Shown piece after piece: positions 33,860 through 48,800 of a stretch of DNA of 64,000 bases. The position numbers and the translations under genes were made by a program. Origin of the DNA: Lepus europaeus (Eukaryota > Chordata > Mammalia > Lagomorpha > Leporidae); contig NC_084837.1 in assembly GCF_033115175.1 (NCBI RefSeq), positions 71,261,266 through 71,325,265 on the forward strand, written 5' to 3'. Positions within the stretch are counted from its first letter, which is position 1. Each line of letters starts with the position of its first letter. The notes below the pieces were generated by a model. It worked only from the letters and a program-made list of their open reading frames with translations. It had not been told where the DNA came from and searched no databases.

Positions 33860-36800
33860 GTTAGTAAGAAATTTACTTGTTTGATAGTAGGGAAATAGAT
33901 GCAACAACTATATTTCATATACTTGTGCTATAATATGATTGATAAGCTTGATAAACAATAGTATGAAAACAAATTGTTAATGAAATTGTTATCCTATATT
34001 TTACTAAACCTATTTGTTTTCCTTTGCTCTGTAAAAGCACTTGGATCTGAAATGAATGGTGGTTCCAATTTTTAATGAAATCAATTACTTTTAGAATTAG
34101 TGATTGTAGTTTATTTACATTATAGAAAAAGTGTTTTGTAAACATGACTATTACAGAGCTGGTGCTGTTGTGTAGCTGGTAAACCCGGCACCACAGTGCT
34201 GACATCCCATATGGCCCATATGGGCACTAGTTCAAGTCCTGGCTGCTCCACTTTCCATCCAGCTCCCTGCTAATGGGCCTGAGAAAGCAGTGGAAGATGG
34301 CACAGGCTCTTGGGCACCTGCACCCTCATGGGAGACCTGAAGGAAGAAGATCCTGGCTTTGGATCAGCGCAGCTTTGGCCGTTGCAGCTATTTGGGGAGG
34401 GAACCAGTGGATGGAAGACCTCTCTCTCTCTCTCTCTCTGTCTCTGCCTCTCTAACTCTGCCTTTCAAATAAATTAAAAAAAAAAAAAAAAAAACTGAAA
34501 AAAAAAAAGTGTGCAGAAATAGAATTGAGATACGTTGATTTAAGAAGTGAATACTAAATAGACAACTTTATAGACTTACCTAAGGAGCTTTTGTTTTTTA
34601 AGCTATTGTGACTTAGCTCAATCCTGTGGGGGGAGGAGTACTAGATCTCAGTCATCAAAACTAAGCTAAACTAGAAAAAAGATTAGACCTATTCATTGGG
34701 CTATATTATAATTATAGTGACTTAAAACCAGATTTAAAAGTTGACTTGAATCAGTTGCTTAACTTTTTACTTTTTGTTGCTTATCAAGACTATTTTTTTT
34801 AAGATTTATTTTTATTTATTTGAAAGGCAGAGTTTCAGAGAAAGAGAGAGAGATCTTCCATCTGCTGTTCATTCCCCAACTGGCTGCAATGGCCTGGCCT
34901 GGGCCAGACCGAAGCCTGGAACCAGGAGCTCCTTCCAGGTGTCTCACGTGGGTGCAGGGGCCCAAGAATTTGGGCCATCCTCCGCTGCTTTCCCTGGCGC
35001 ATTAGTGAGGAACTGGATTAGAAGTAGAACAACCAGGTCACCTGTGCGCATATCTGGCATTGCAGGCAGCAGCTTAACCCAATATGCCACAGCGCCGGCC
35101 CTATCAAGATACTTTTACGTGGGTGAAAGACCAATATATCATCATGTCTACATAATCAAAAATTTATTACATGCATTAATTTGTCCAAACGTTAAGAGTA
35201 AATGAAATGAATAAAATTTGACAGCTGCCATTAGGATTTATAAAAACTAAACTCTACATATGTACTCGTTAAACTTGCCAGTGAGAAAATAAATTATAGC
35301 TATCTATTAAAATTATTTATTATGATGATTTTAAGGCTCATTAAAATTTGAAGTAAGAAAAGTACTTTCACCCTCATATGTTGGTTTTTGAATTTTACTT
35401 GATCGTGTATTTTATCATGGCAAAACTGTAGCCTCCTAAGTTACCCTAAATCAAATGTATTGCTAGTGGAAAGTTTACTAGCGAAGACTAAGGAAGTCTG
35501 AACTCCAAGTTTTCATTTGTTCAGGAGGACCAAGACCTTGAGATTAAAGGACTGTTATATTTCAGAGTACAGTTTTTGAAGTATACACAGAATTATTCTG
35601 TCTTGGTTCATATCATAGTTACATAAAGGAAGTGTCCCATTAAAATTTTATCTTAAGAAGTGTTCTGTTCAGAAAGGGTTGCAGATAACAATAATGCAAG
35701 TCAATAATTTAAAGGTCTTCAAAAAGTTCATGGAAAATGTATATTATGAAAAAATTGTGCATGGTTGCTAAAGTTTTCTGTTGCAAAATTTTTCTTTGAA
35801 TTCTACTTTTTAGTGAACTTTTTGAAATACCTTTATATTTACAGAACTGATGTTTTCATATAAATTAACAGTAGTAGGTTATTTTTCAAATCAGTGTACT
35901 AATGTCCACTATTTAATATAAATGATTCAAAACTCTATGTGAATGTTTGACTTGAAATGGTCTGGATTGTGCAAGGTTTTCTATAGTGGTTTTTTTTTTT
36001 TTTTTTTTGATTTATTTATTTATTTGAAAGAGTTACACAGAGAGAGAAAGAGAGGCAGAAAGAGAGTGAGAGAGGTCTTCCATCCTCTGGTTCACTCCTC
36101 AATTGGCCACAAAGGCCAGAGCTATACCAATCCAAAGCCAGGAGCCAGGTGCTTCCTCCAGGTCTCCCATGCAGGTGCAGGGGCCCAAGGACTTGGGCCA
36201 TCCTCTACTATTTTCCCAGTTCCTAGCAGAGAGCTGGATCGGAAATGGAGCATCTGGGACTTGAACCAGTGCCCATATGGGATGCCAGCCCTGCAGGCAG
36301 CGACTTTACCCCCTATACCATAGTGCCAGCCCCTAGTACTTCTTTTTTATTGGCATATATATATATATATATATACTCAATCTATTATCTATATATATAA
36401 ACTCAATCTGTTATATAAAAATTCAATCTTTTGTATATATTAATGGCAATAAAAACTCTACAAAGTATTTTTTTCTGATGTCTACTTGAAGTTTATTTAA
36501 CAAACCCTTTAGCATTTGCTTTTACGTATCCTAGTTGGGAAGGGAGCATGGCTATATAATGAGTAAGTCCTTCTTAGGTTTAAATTTTAGTCTAGGGGAT
36601 GAATTCTAAATACTTACATTTTAATGCAGAATATGGTTTTATAAAAGCCTTGAAAAATGCACAGGTAAAGGTAAAAGGTACTTGGGGATTTTCTGAAAAG
36701 TGAGAAAAAAATCAGGAGGTTAAAAAAAAAAAAAAACCCTCCAGTTTTATTAGAATCTAAAAGGCTAGTTTAAAAAGGCTTTCTTTTCTTTGTGGGAAAG

Positions 36801-39800
36801 TTGATAATTATTTCGGAAAATGTTGGGGTCTCCTGGCTAAAGGCATTTTGATATACCTAAACAAAAAGATTTGTGGTCATTCACTTCCAGAAAATAGAAC
36901 AAATAGATAGTCTGTACATGTTTGAAAATAGAATATCTCTATTCAAACTGTCCTCTGGTAAACACTGCTACTCCATTCTCTGTCATGATGTGTGAATTAG
37001 GACACACAGGTACAATTTTCATATTTGATTTGCTTGCATGTTTTGGTTTTATAATGTCAGAAACCTCAGGCTTAAATATAGAGAACTGATAATACAAATT
37101 TTGCATAATTGTCTTGTGCTTTGTAGATTTTAGTTCATAATACTTTCTTTATTGTGTAATTTTAAAAATAGGTGTATATGATTTGTAAAATCTGGTAATA
37201 ATAGCACTGAGTCCTGTCCTCCAAGATAGCCACCTGATTTGAATATTAGTGATAGCTTTTGGAATTTTCAGCTCTACTCATCAATCTTATAAGAAGATTA
37301 ATTTTTTTAGTAACAGAATACCTTGTCATGGTCTGCTTTCTTTTTCTTCTTTTCTCTTTTCTACCGTCCCTGGACTAAGATAATGCTGACCTGATACTCA
37401 GAGACCCTGGGAAAGGAGAGTATAGTGTCAACTGAAACTAATTGTCATGAGGGAAGTCTAGAGTTCAGACAGAAGTAGACTGGTGTAAAATCACTTGAAA
37501 GCTGCTTACTTACATAGTAAATTTTCTACAACTAGAAGTTGGTGTGATAATATGAAATAATTGGCCCTAACCTATAAATGATCACTAGGCCAAAGAGGAA
37601 AAGGGTAGGAGATATGGTATTTTAAACTCTGATTTAAAACTGAGGTAATTATTAGTAATCTAGGATCTTTCTGTACCCACATAATTATCCAGAAAGAAAA
37701 AAAAAAACATGAAATTGGCATTATTTAGGAGCATGCAGCACTATACGTCTTAACAGTAATTTTAGACCTAGTGATGCATACAATGATGTAGATGAATCTT
37801 GATATTCTGGATGAAAGTAGTCAGATGAAGAGTACATATTATATGATTTCATTCATAAGAAACGCAAATCGATCTGCAATCACAGCAGGCCAATAGCTGC
37901 CTGAAGACTGAAGGCAGTGGTTGATGGGGAAAAGGGAAGGAAGGAACACCAGAAGACCTTTGGTAGTTGCAGATCATTGTCTTCATTGTGGTGATAGGCT
38001 CAAGGGTATAATATGTGATTCATTTTATTGTATCATAACAGTTAAATTATATGCAGTTTCTAGCTCAAGAAAAACAGTTCTGAACTGCAGGACAAAAGAG
38101 CTGTGTGACCCAGGGTAAATTCCTAGAATCCTGTCTATTCAGTGTGGGAATGGGGATTGGAGGTGATAGATAGCACCTAATAAAATGACATTTAAATTTG
38201 CAGTAAAGAACCTATCTCAGGAAAATTTCTTACATATATAGTGGAGAAAATATGTCTCAGCATTCATTTTCATATTCATGGCTGAGTGCAGGACTTGTGT
38301 AGGCATTAAAAAGAAAGTTAAACCAAATAAAGTGAGATACTAGAAGAATCTTAACTCAAGGAATCCAGTTTTTTCACAGTGATGGAACATAATCCATAAC
38401 AAGTACTGAAACTTTAAGGGAACTGTTCAAGACAAGATGATTTTGCAGAGAGTTATTTGTGATATGAAGATTATGCCTTTTAGACTTACTCTGTTACTTT
38501 TTTTTTTTCAATTGATAATTATTTGATTGGTGTTGTTAAAATGTGCTGGTGAAGATCATGATGTTCACAACAAAGAGTAATGCCTGTGATTGGAAAGGAC
38601 ATACAAAGAATGGAACTTCAGTTTGAAATTTAGATCTGAAGCTTTTCCCCACACTTACATTTCCATTTAAAATAGCATAAAGGAAACAAACTTGGAGTTG
38701 GTCAGAATTATAAAAACTGTTACTGGTACAGATACAGAAATGTTAGGATTTGGACTTAATAACTATATAACTTAAATGAAAATGACATTGGAGCTTTGTT
38801 TAAAAGGGGTTCTATGTTAAGCAAGTTGACAATAGTTGTTTACTTGCATAATTAACAATCCTGAAGAAGAAATTGGGTTTGCTTTATGACATTCATAATT
38901 CTTAAAACTTTCAAACCATATGTATATCTATAGGACTCATTGTGAGCTTGGTATTTAGCTTTAAAGACCATTTTATTAATATAAAAATTAGAATTTTTTT
39001 GTTCATTTGTCTTTTTTGTTTGTTTTACTTTAGCTTCCATTGAAGATCGACATCATTAAACACCCAAATGAAACAGATGGCAAAAGTACTGCTATACATG
39101 CAAAACTTTTAGCACCTGAATTTGTAAACATTTACACATATCCTTGTATTCCAGAATATGAAGAAAAGGACCATGAAGTAGGCTGCTTATTTTTTATAGA
39201 TTTTCACATTTGACTGTAAAATGAATTTTAAAAATCATTGCTTTTATGAGCTTATTTTAATTCAATATTTTTCCTAAAAGCCTAGTGTTACACTCATGTA
39301 GTATTACATAGTACAGCTTACTTTATTAATGTCTTCAAAGGTCAGATGATCGTGGATTATTATGCTATTTTGAGTCTTTCTGTTCATTTTAGTTTTCTAC
39401 CTTATTTCTTTTACACTGCTGATATTACTTTGCATGCTTTTACTTTCTTCCTTCTTATTCTCATTCCAGTACTACATATGCATGCTTTAAATGGATGCAG
39501 ACTAGAAAAGTAGATTACAAATATTGTTGAAATTTCTCCAAAAGGATGAAAGAAAGACTGAATTGGAAGAATTTTCAAGAATTCTCCCAAATTAAAGAGC
39601 TTCAGTACATAGCCTTTGTAACATTTCCTTTGGCTTTCAGAGGTCTTCCTTGCCTATTGTTAGATTCTTAATTGGTGTTCACACAGTTGAAATTTTCATA
39701 TTGGGTGAGATATTGCTATTCTTTTGTTAAGAACTGATTTTACAACAGATTTCAAAAATTTAGACCTTGGATACTTCTAAAACAATCATTTGAATCTATT

Positions 39801-42800
39801 TAGGTCCCTTGGGGACCATTTGTTGGTGTGGTCAATCTGGAAACAAAATTAAAATTTGACACATGCATTTATTCCAGAAAGATTTTTGTAAGGTTTGCGT
39901 GTCTTTTCCTTCCTTCCTCCCTCCCTCCCTCCCTCCCTCCCTCCCTCTCTTCCTTCCTTCCTTCATTTCTTTCTTCTTGTCTCTCTCTATCTATATTGAC
40001 TTTATATAGAAACTTTATGTAGAAAGCTATGCATGTTAATAATGTCTCAGTTTTAGATCTATGATTATATTTGCATTTCTTTCTCTGGTCAGCTGTATAC
40101 TGTTTACATTGTTTAAATAAATACAGTGATAGGTTCTATTAGGGGAACCTTGATTATAATCCAAGAAAATTAAGAAGCCCTGGACTTTGGTATGTAGGTA
40201 TAGGCATGTATTATGAAAATTTGAAGTTGTATAACTTTGAAATTTAAAAATTCAAGATTATTTCTTAATTTTATTTATTATGAATTTGTTTTTATTAATG
40301 CTGACTTTTTTATACTAAAAATTGTATATATGTGGTAGGTGTTTGGCCTACTAGTTATGATGCCTATGTTCATATCAGAGTGCCAGAGTTTGATACCCAT
40401 CTCTGGCTTCCTACTAATGCAAACCCTTTTAGGTGGTTGTGTTAGCTCAAGTAGTTGGGTTCCTGCCAGTTACCTGGGAGATCTAGCTTGAGTTCCTGGG
40501 TGTTGGCTTGAGTCTTGGCCTATACCTGGGCTCTTGTAGGCATTTGGCGAGTGGACTAGCAGGTAGGAGCTCTCTTTCTCTCATGCTTTCTCTCTTTGTC
40601 TCCCTGCCTCTCAAATAAAAATTTTAAAAATATACCTGCACATTGAAGAAAATGTGGGGAATAGGGAGAAGTGTGAGGGATAAAATATGCTTGATTCTAT
40701 CAGTATTTGTACATTTAACAAATGTTTACTTGGTAGCTGTATTGTGTCAGGAACTGTTTAGTCATTGAAGGCTCCAACAGTATAAGATCTCAGAAAGGGG
40801 GCTGAAAGGAGGAACCATAATTTTTTAAATTTTTCCTTAAAAGCTATATTTTTCATTTTAATATTTCACAATAAAAGTACATTCTATAAAACATATTCTT
40901 TATTGTGAGTATATATATATATATTTAGGATTATTTTATTAAGATGGATTCCCATAATGAAATCACTGTGCGAAGGGTATGAACATTTTAAGACTCTTCA
41001 TTTAAATTGTCATATTGCTTTCATGAAAGGTCATGCTGTTTCACTCTCCTATCAGCAATGGTGTAAAGGCTCATTACACCATTTCCTCGCCAGTATTCAC
41101 TGAATCATTTGTTTTTTCCTTATCATATAAGTGAAAATGGCATTTAAAACTTGAGAAGTTTTGCACTGATTTTTTTTTTTGCTTTATTTAAATATATTTT
41201 TGAGGTTGAGAAAAAGAGAGAGAGATCTCCTAGGCAGAACGATGGTTGGTGGGTGGGAAGGGGGTAGAGGGTGGTAAGAGATATCCTAGACTGAGACAAG
41301 TAAAAACCAGGAGAGAGAGAGAAAGACCATTTCCTAGGCTGAGCCAAGCCAAAGTCAGGAGCTGGGTGGTAGGTACCCACGTACTTGAGCCAGCACTTCC
41401 TGCCTCAGAGAGTACACATTAGCAGGAAGCTAGACTTAAGTGGAGCCAGGACTGAAACCTAGGCATGTTGAATTGTGTTGTGGGCATCCCAAGTGGCATC
41501 GTAAACACTGTACCAAATACCTGCCCTTGTAGTGTTCTTTTACAAAGTATCATGTACTTTGCCTTATATTTTATTAAATATTATATATTTTATTTATTTA
41601 AGGTACAATTAACATGGCCCTGTAAATCAGTGCGAGACTTATTTTGAAATAAATCATGCATTTAGGTAGTATTTTATGATTATAAATTACAATGGTAAAA
41701 CCTAAACTTTACCACACATACTAAAGAAACACCAGCCCATTACTTTTTTCCCGCCAGACATTCAGTGCCTATTTTTCTTGAAGTTTTAAGTCAGTCAGAA
41801 TTCATTTTGAAGATAATAATAGCACACTGCTCACATTAGTCTCTTTGTCTTAGGTTGCACTTGTTTTTCCTGGACCTCAGTCAGTCTCCATAAAAGATAT
41901 TTCTTTTCATCTGCAAAAAAGAATTCAAGATAATATTAGAGTTAAAAATGATGACCCTGACAAGCCATCTGTTAAACGCAAAAAAACTGAAGAACTGGAG
42001 GACTGTGATTTGATTGACAGCAAGTGCAAAGACATGACACTGAAAAAAATAATTTTTATAGATAGTACCTGGAACCAAACAAACAAAATATTGACTGATG
42101 AGCGACTTCAAGGTAAGAAAAAAAATGTGTTTGGGTTATTCCTCTTCTAGCAAGTTTTATGTTTAAGAACTTCAAACTTACTCGTAAATTGAAAGGATTG
42201 CATTGAATATCTATACCGTGGCCATATTTGCTTTCTCTTTTATATGTGTGTGTATTTATATTTTATAAAATTTTGGTTACACCATCTGAAAGTAAGTTGC
42301 AGGCTTTGTAGCACTATACCTTTCAATACTTAGGTATACATCTTTTAAGAATAAGGATATTCTGCATAATAGACATAATAACATCATTCTTAAAAGTTAG
42401 TGAAAGTTCTGAAAGTATTGTCTGGTATAAGTGTGCATTCAGATTTCCTTAACTGATCAAAGACTATCTCTTGTAGATTTTTTTCTCTTGATTCAGCATT
42501 TGACCTGCACACATTTACCTTTTTTATGATGTATCTTTGGTATTTTAAAAATCTAGAATAATCTCTTGGTTTTCATGGCTTAGACCTTTTTAAAGAGGTC
42601 AGATCAACAATCTAAATATTTCATCATAATTAGGTTCCGTTTAAATATTTTTAGCTAGGGGCAGGTGTGTGATGCAGTGAGTAAGTCACCAGTTGGGACA
42701 CCCATATCCCATATCAGAGTGCCTAATTTGAGTTCCAGCCACTCTACTTCCCATCCGGCTACCTGACAATGAACATCCTGGGAAGCAGCAGCAATGGCTG

Positions 42801-45800
42801 AAATACTTGAGTCCCTGACACCCACTTGGGAGACCAAATGGAACTGTGGGCTCCTGGTTTCAGCTTGGGCCCAGCCTGGCTATTGTGTACATTTGGGGAG
42901 GGAACTAGCAGATAGAAGATCTCTCATTCTCTTTCTCTCTCTGTTTTTCAAATAAAATGAAGATACATAAATAAAAAATTAAATATTTATGGTTAAGATG
43001 CCTATAGGTAAGGGCAAATCCAGAATTATCTATGGCAATTCCAGTTAATATTTGTTCTTTTTGTATAGTTATTAATAGCATGCCCTTTCACTCTCAGAAA
43101 TGAGACCGGCGCCGCGGCTCAATAGGCTAATCCTACGCCTTGCGGCGCCTGCACACCGGGTTCTAGTCCCGGTCGGGGCACCGATCCTGTCCCGGTTGCC
43201 CTTCTTCCAGGCCAGCTCTCTGCTGTGGCCAAGGAGTGCAGTGGAGGATGGCCCAAGTGCTTGGGCCCTGCACCCCATGGGAGACCAGGAGAAGCACCTG
43301 GCTCCTGCCATCGGATCAGCGTGGTGCGCCGACCGCAGCGCGCCTACCGCGGCGGCCATTGGAGGGTGAACCAACGGCAAAAAAGAAGACCTTTCTCTCT
43401 GTCTCTCTCTCTCACTGTCCACTCTGCCTGTCCAAAAAAAAAAAAAAAAAAAAAGAAATGAATTATTTAGATGATAAATTATATGATTAACCAATTCCTA
43501 GGTAAAGTTGTATACTTACTGTTATATCAAATCAGGAGGCATATAATACAGATTGTTTCATTATTTATGATAACTTTGATTAAAGTGATGATTGCCAGAT
43601 CTTTCCATTATGTAGTTTTGTCTTTCTCTTTGTAATTAGTAATAGTCTATAGAGTGATGCTTTGAGACTATGGACTGCTTCCCGACAGCTTTTCACTGAG
43701 TGGGTTTGGTATTTATTGATTCCTGCCTAAATCAAAGATCACATTGAGAACTTAAAAATGATGAGGTTTTAATTAGGAGTCTTATTTCTTCTACATTTCA
43801 TAGTTATCATTCTTATATTCATGTTTTTAAAAAAGCTTTTTCTTTTTTTTCTTGTTTTTCTTTCTCTCCCTTCTCCTGCCCCTTTTTTAGATCACTGTAA
43901 ACTGTAGTCTTACATGTTTTCTTTTTAACTCAATATGCTGTTTAATGGTTCTGTTCTTTTGATGCTCAAATTATCTCAAATTTGCCAGTGGGAACCCTTG
44001 AAATCCTTGTGGCATTGCCTCATTAGTCTTTCTGATTAAAAAAAAAAAAGGATGTCCCAAGTACACCTGAACTTTTTACCTGTCCCAGACCTGGAATCAA
44101 TAAAGTTTTAAGGGGCTGTGGTTCCTTTTGGTTGGAAATGATATTAGGAACCTAAGATCTAATAAACTCATTACCATTTAGATGTTATTTCCTCAGAAGA
44201 CAGCCAAGAAAAATAAATATATATCATGAGTTCACATGGATAGCTTCAAGTGAGATTTAACATTACAAAGAGATTTTCTTTCATTTGTTTTATATTTGTG
44301 TCTCTTTTTCTTTTAGATTGAGAACCTTGGTGGCTTAAAAGAGTTACTTTATTTGCCAAGTAACACAGCTCATAATATGAAGAACATATTGCCTCTCTTC
44401 TTCTCTTGCTCCTTACTTAGATCTTCAGGCTTTCTCAGTTGGTCCTCTAAAAGTTTTAAGTTTATTTCTAGCTATTTGATGGCTTTGTTTATGAATCAAG
44501 TATGAGATGGCAGGAAGTAGTTATTAAAAGTTCCGGGCGCCGTGGCTCAACAGGCTAATCCTCCGCCTTGCGGCACCGGCACACTGGGTTCTAGTTCTGG
44601 TCGGGGCACCAGATTCTGTCCCGGTTGCCCCTCTTCCAGGCCAGCTCTCTGCTGTGGCCCGGGAGTGGAGGATGGCCCAAGTCCTTGGGCCCTGTACCCG
44701 CATGGGAGACCAGGAGAAGCACCTGGCTCCTGCCTTTGGACCAGCGTGGTGTGCCAGCCGCAGCGCACCGGCCGCGGTGGCCATTGGAGGGTGAACTAAC
44801 GGCAAAAGGAAGACCTTTCTCTCTATCTCTCTCTCTCTCACTGTCCACTCTGCCTGTCAAAAAAAATAAAAAAGTTTCAGCCTGGGAGAGCTCCTATCAA
44901 GCTAGTGTTAAAAATGTACATAATCTTGAAAGTTTCTGACACTTTTTGGAGTTCGATTTGTGTTAATTAGTCACCAGTTAAAAGAACTGACAACACTAGG
45001 CTTAGCTAGTTTAATTTATATAATTTGTACCTCTGAGATGTCTAGCACGCTAGTAAGGTTGCTTTGCCGATCTAATTGTGTGTGCTTGTGTGTTTGTGTG
45101 AATGGGAGTTACTACAGGGCATAGAACCTTTAAAAATGTTGTTGCTGGTGTTTGGTAGAAAAGGAACTACCCTAAGGCCCTGCCCTTTGAAAGTGACAAG
45201 GAGTACTGCCTGCCACATTCCCTTGGATGTTTACAGCAGCAACTTACTCCTCAGTTTGAAGATTTTTCTTTATAATTACCTTATTTGGTCATTGAAAAGA
45301 TCAAATGAAAGAGCATAAGTGAAAACCCTTTAAAAACTATAAAAGGAATTATTGTGGTACTATTCAAAATCTGTTTGTGCTTCAGGCTTGCCTAAAATCA
45401 GATTTGTACAAAAGATTTCTGTTATTCCTTTCCAATCCACATAGAAGTGCTATTCAAAAATTTTAAAAGAGATTTCTTAATCCCTTCAAAGTCTTAAAAT
45501 AAACAGATTTCTAGAGGCAGGCTTTACTGTATGTCTTACTTCAATCCCTGCCCCTTCTGGCTTCTCATTGCACCACAGAGAATAATTAAGGATCCACACA
45601 TAATTACATATAACTTCTGTATATTTGAAGTATCAGTCTCTGAGTAAGCCAAGTTGCTTCCACAAGAAACAATCCCTGTTTGGCTTTAGTTTTTTTTTTT
45701 TTTTTTCCAATTTTTAAAAAAGATTTATTTATTTATTTGGAAGTCAGAGTTACAGAGAGAGGGAGAGACAGAAAAGAGGGGGCAGAAATCTTCCATTCGC

Positions 45801-48800
45801 TGGTTCACTTCCCAGACAGCACAAAGGCCAGGGTTGGGCCAGGCCAAAGCCAGGTGCCAAGAGTTTCATTCATGTCTCCTATGTGGTGGTAGGACCTAAA
45901 CACTTGAGCCATCTTCTGATGCTTTTCCCAGGCCATTAGCAGGGAGCTAGATCAGAAGTGGAGCAGCCAGGACACAAACTGGGGCCCATATGGGATGCCA
46001 GCATCCTAGAAGGCTGCTTTAGTTGCTGTGCTAAAAAGCTTAGAGTTTAAAATAATTTATTATTTGATGAGATTAAGTTGAGATGATTAATTCTAACCTC
46101 AGCCTGAACTGTCAAATAATGTACTGAAAATTATGTGTCTGTTACTTTATTGTTGTGCATGCTGAGTTTAAGAATTTCCTTAACAATGTAAAACTACATA
46201 TACCATTTTTACCAGACTTTATAGTGAAATGCTTTAGGTCTTTTACCAGTGTCAAAATAAAACACTGGAAGGATTAGTGCCTGATGTAATAACAAAAGCT
46301 AAACTTAAAAACTGTAAGTGAGGGGCCAGCGCTGTGGCATAGCGGGTAAAACCGCTGCCTGCAGTGCTGGCATCCCTATGAGCGCTGGTTTGAGTCCCGG
46401 CTGCTCCACTTCTTATCCAGTTCCCTGCTATGGCCTGGGTTAGCAGTAGACTATGGCCCAAGTCCTTGGGCCCCTGCACCCACGTGAGAGACCCTGCAGA
46501 AGCTTCTGGTTCCTAGCTTTGGATTGGCGCAGCTCTGGCCGTTGAAGCCATCTGGGGAGTGAACCAGCGGATGGAAGACCTCGCTCTCTCTCTGCCTCTC
46601 CTCCTCTCTCTGCGTAACTCTGACTTTTAAATAAATTTAAAAATCTTAAAAACAAAACAAAACAAAACAAAACAAAACAAAAAAACAACGGTAAGTGAAG
46701 AGTGACAAGATTTTTGGAGATTCAGCATGGGAAGCCTGGGAGAATGCAGGATTAAAGATGTTTTCTTTTTGTTGGGAGGGAGCCCATATTATTAAATGTT
46801 ACATGATATTGTAATTTGTTAAAATTATAAGCCAGCTGTCCCCTCATTTGACTGCATTGATTCATCTTTCAATATAATACTTGTTTGTATTATAAGTATT
46901 GCTTAAATTATACTCACTATGTCATCTACAGATGCTCCTTACTTAATGATGGGTTCACTTCTTGATAAGCAAATACTAAGTTGAAAACATAATTAAGTCA
47001 AAAATGCATTTAATACACCTGATTTGCAGAACATCGCAGTGTCAGCAACACCATCCAGCAAGGCATATGGTGATCGCTGAGACTCACTATTCAGCATCAC
47101 GAGAGTATGGTACTGCATACTGCTAGCCTGGAAAAAGATCAACACTCAAAATTTGAAGTAATGTTTCTGTTAAATGCATATCACTTTCACACCTTTGTAA
47201 AGCTAAAAAATTCTGAAGGCAAATATTTTAGGTCAGAGAGTGTCTGTACTACCTCATTCAGTTCTTTCAACAAGCATAGGGGAGTAGGTAAAATATTTTA
47301 TTCTCATTTTGCAGTTGAATAAATTCAGGCAACGATTTTGGCAGGAAAGTCCTTTATAATGTCTGCTTTAAATCTATACTGCTAAAATTTTTTACTTATT
47401 TTGTTATGAAGTTACTGACTCCTAGAAACATTAGCAAGAAAAAAATGTTATATGTTGAATTTAAAAAAATAAATATTAATTTTCTATATAATACCTTGTC
47501 TGCACATTCTAATACTTTTAAAAGATTCTTCTGTACTTCCAAGCAAATTTTTAAAACAGGTTGGATTACTTAGTCACTGAAGCTTCATTTTTATAGCAAA
47601 CATTTTAGAACATATTTGAAGTGTCATAGAAAACAGACACAATTTGGTAGTTCTTCTTAATTTGTTTTTCTAGGAATTATGTTGGTAATGTCAAAATCCT
47701 CCGTTAACATTTTAATTATATAGTGTATATTAAATATAGGGTAAAGTGTAGCAGAAATACGTATCAAACATCATTGACATTGTTGGAGAAGGGAATGAGA
47801 CTAGAACATAGAGATGAGATTACCTAAAGGAACTTTTGCTTTATCTGTATTCTTTATCTATCTTTTGTAACAAGAACATGTTCATGTATGACTAGAGGAA
47901 TTAAATGAAAAGAAAAAATAAATACCTGGAGAAAACTTTTATGTTTAAGCCAGGAAAACAAATCACTGATTATCAGACTTAGTCCAAAGATCACGTTTTC
48001 TTTTTCAGAAAGATACACAAGATTCATACCCAAGACAGATTTCATATGGTTAGAGGCTATGTATGAAATGAAATCTAGAAATAAAAAATCATTAGGTGAA
48101 AAAACTTTTAATTGTGCTAATTACTTAAAACATTTTCAAATGTCTGCCTTTACCTCTTGATTATAATTAACAATAACAAAATCAAAACTGTTGCATGTAT
48201 TTGAATCCAAATTATTCAAGATGAAATGTTTTCAAAATACCTAGCTAGAATACTTAAAGGAAGTATGGCTTTATGATTGCTTCATTCTCCCTGGACAGCC
48301 AGGGTCCTAGATTTGAGAGGTAAAAAGGAGAATAATGTAAGTCTCTACCTTCTGATTGATCACAGTGGCTATAGTTAGGGTTGTATTCACTTGCATATAA
48401 TAGAAACTCTTCCTAGAATCTTTTGGACAAGTAACAGCTTTACTTTTCACATGTAAAAGTCCAAAGGTGGAAAATGCAGGCCTGCTATAGGAGTTTCACA
48501 GTGCCATTAAGAACTGGAACTTGGGGCCAGCACTGGGGTAGGCTAAGCCTCTGCCTCTGGCACCAACATCCCATTTGGGTGCCAGTTCTTGTCCCTGGCT
48601 GCTCCTCTTCCAATACAGCTCCATGCTATAGCCTGGGAAAGCACTAGAAGATGGCCCAAGTGATTGGGTCCTGCACCCGCAGGACCTGGAAGAAGCTCCT
48701 GGCTCCTAGCTTTGAACTGGTTCAGCACCAGCTGTTGTAGCCATTTGGGGAGTGAACCAGTGGTTGGAAGACCTTTCTCTCTGTCTTTCTGTCTCTCTAT

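Larger units (their letters stand above)
39178..41853 (+). other. DTWD1 intron 3
   Basis: 2.7 kb intron. Apart from a pyrimidine microsatellite and two old CSINEs I see no other features. Confidence 0.7.

Noticed and set aside
33608..33898. A 96-residue single-exon protein ending after [12 protein letters not shown]
   Set aside because: The last residues come from reading through the exon 2 donor at 33859. Splicing to 39034 restores the known family sequence.
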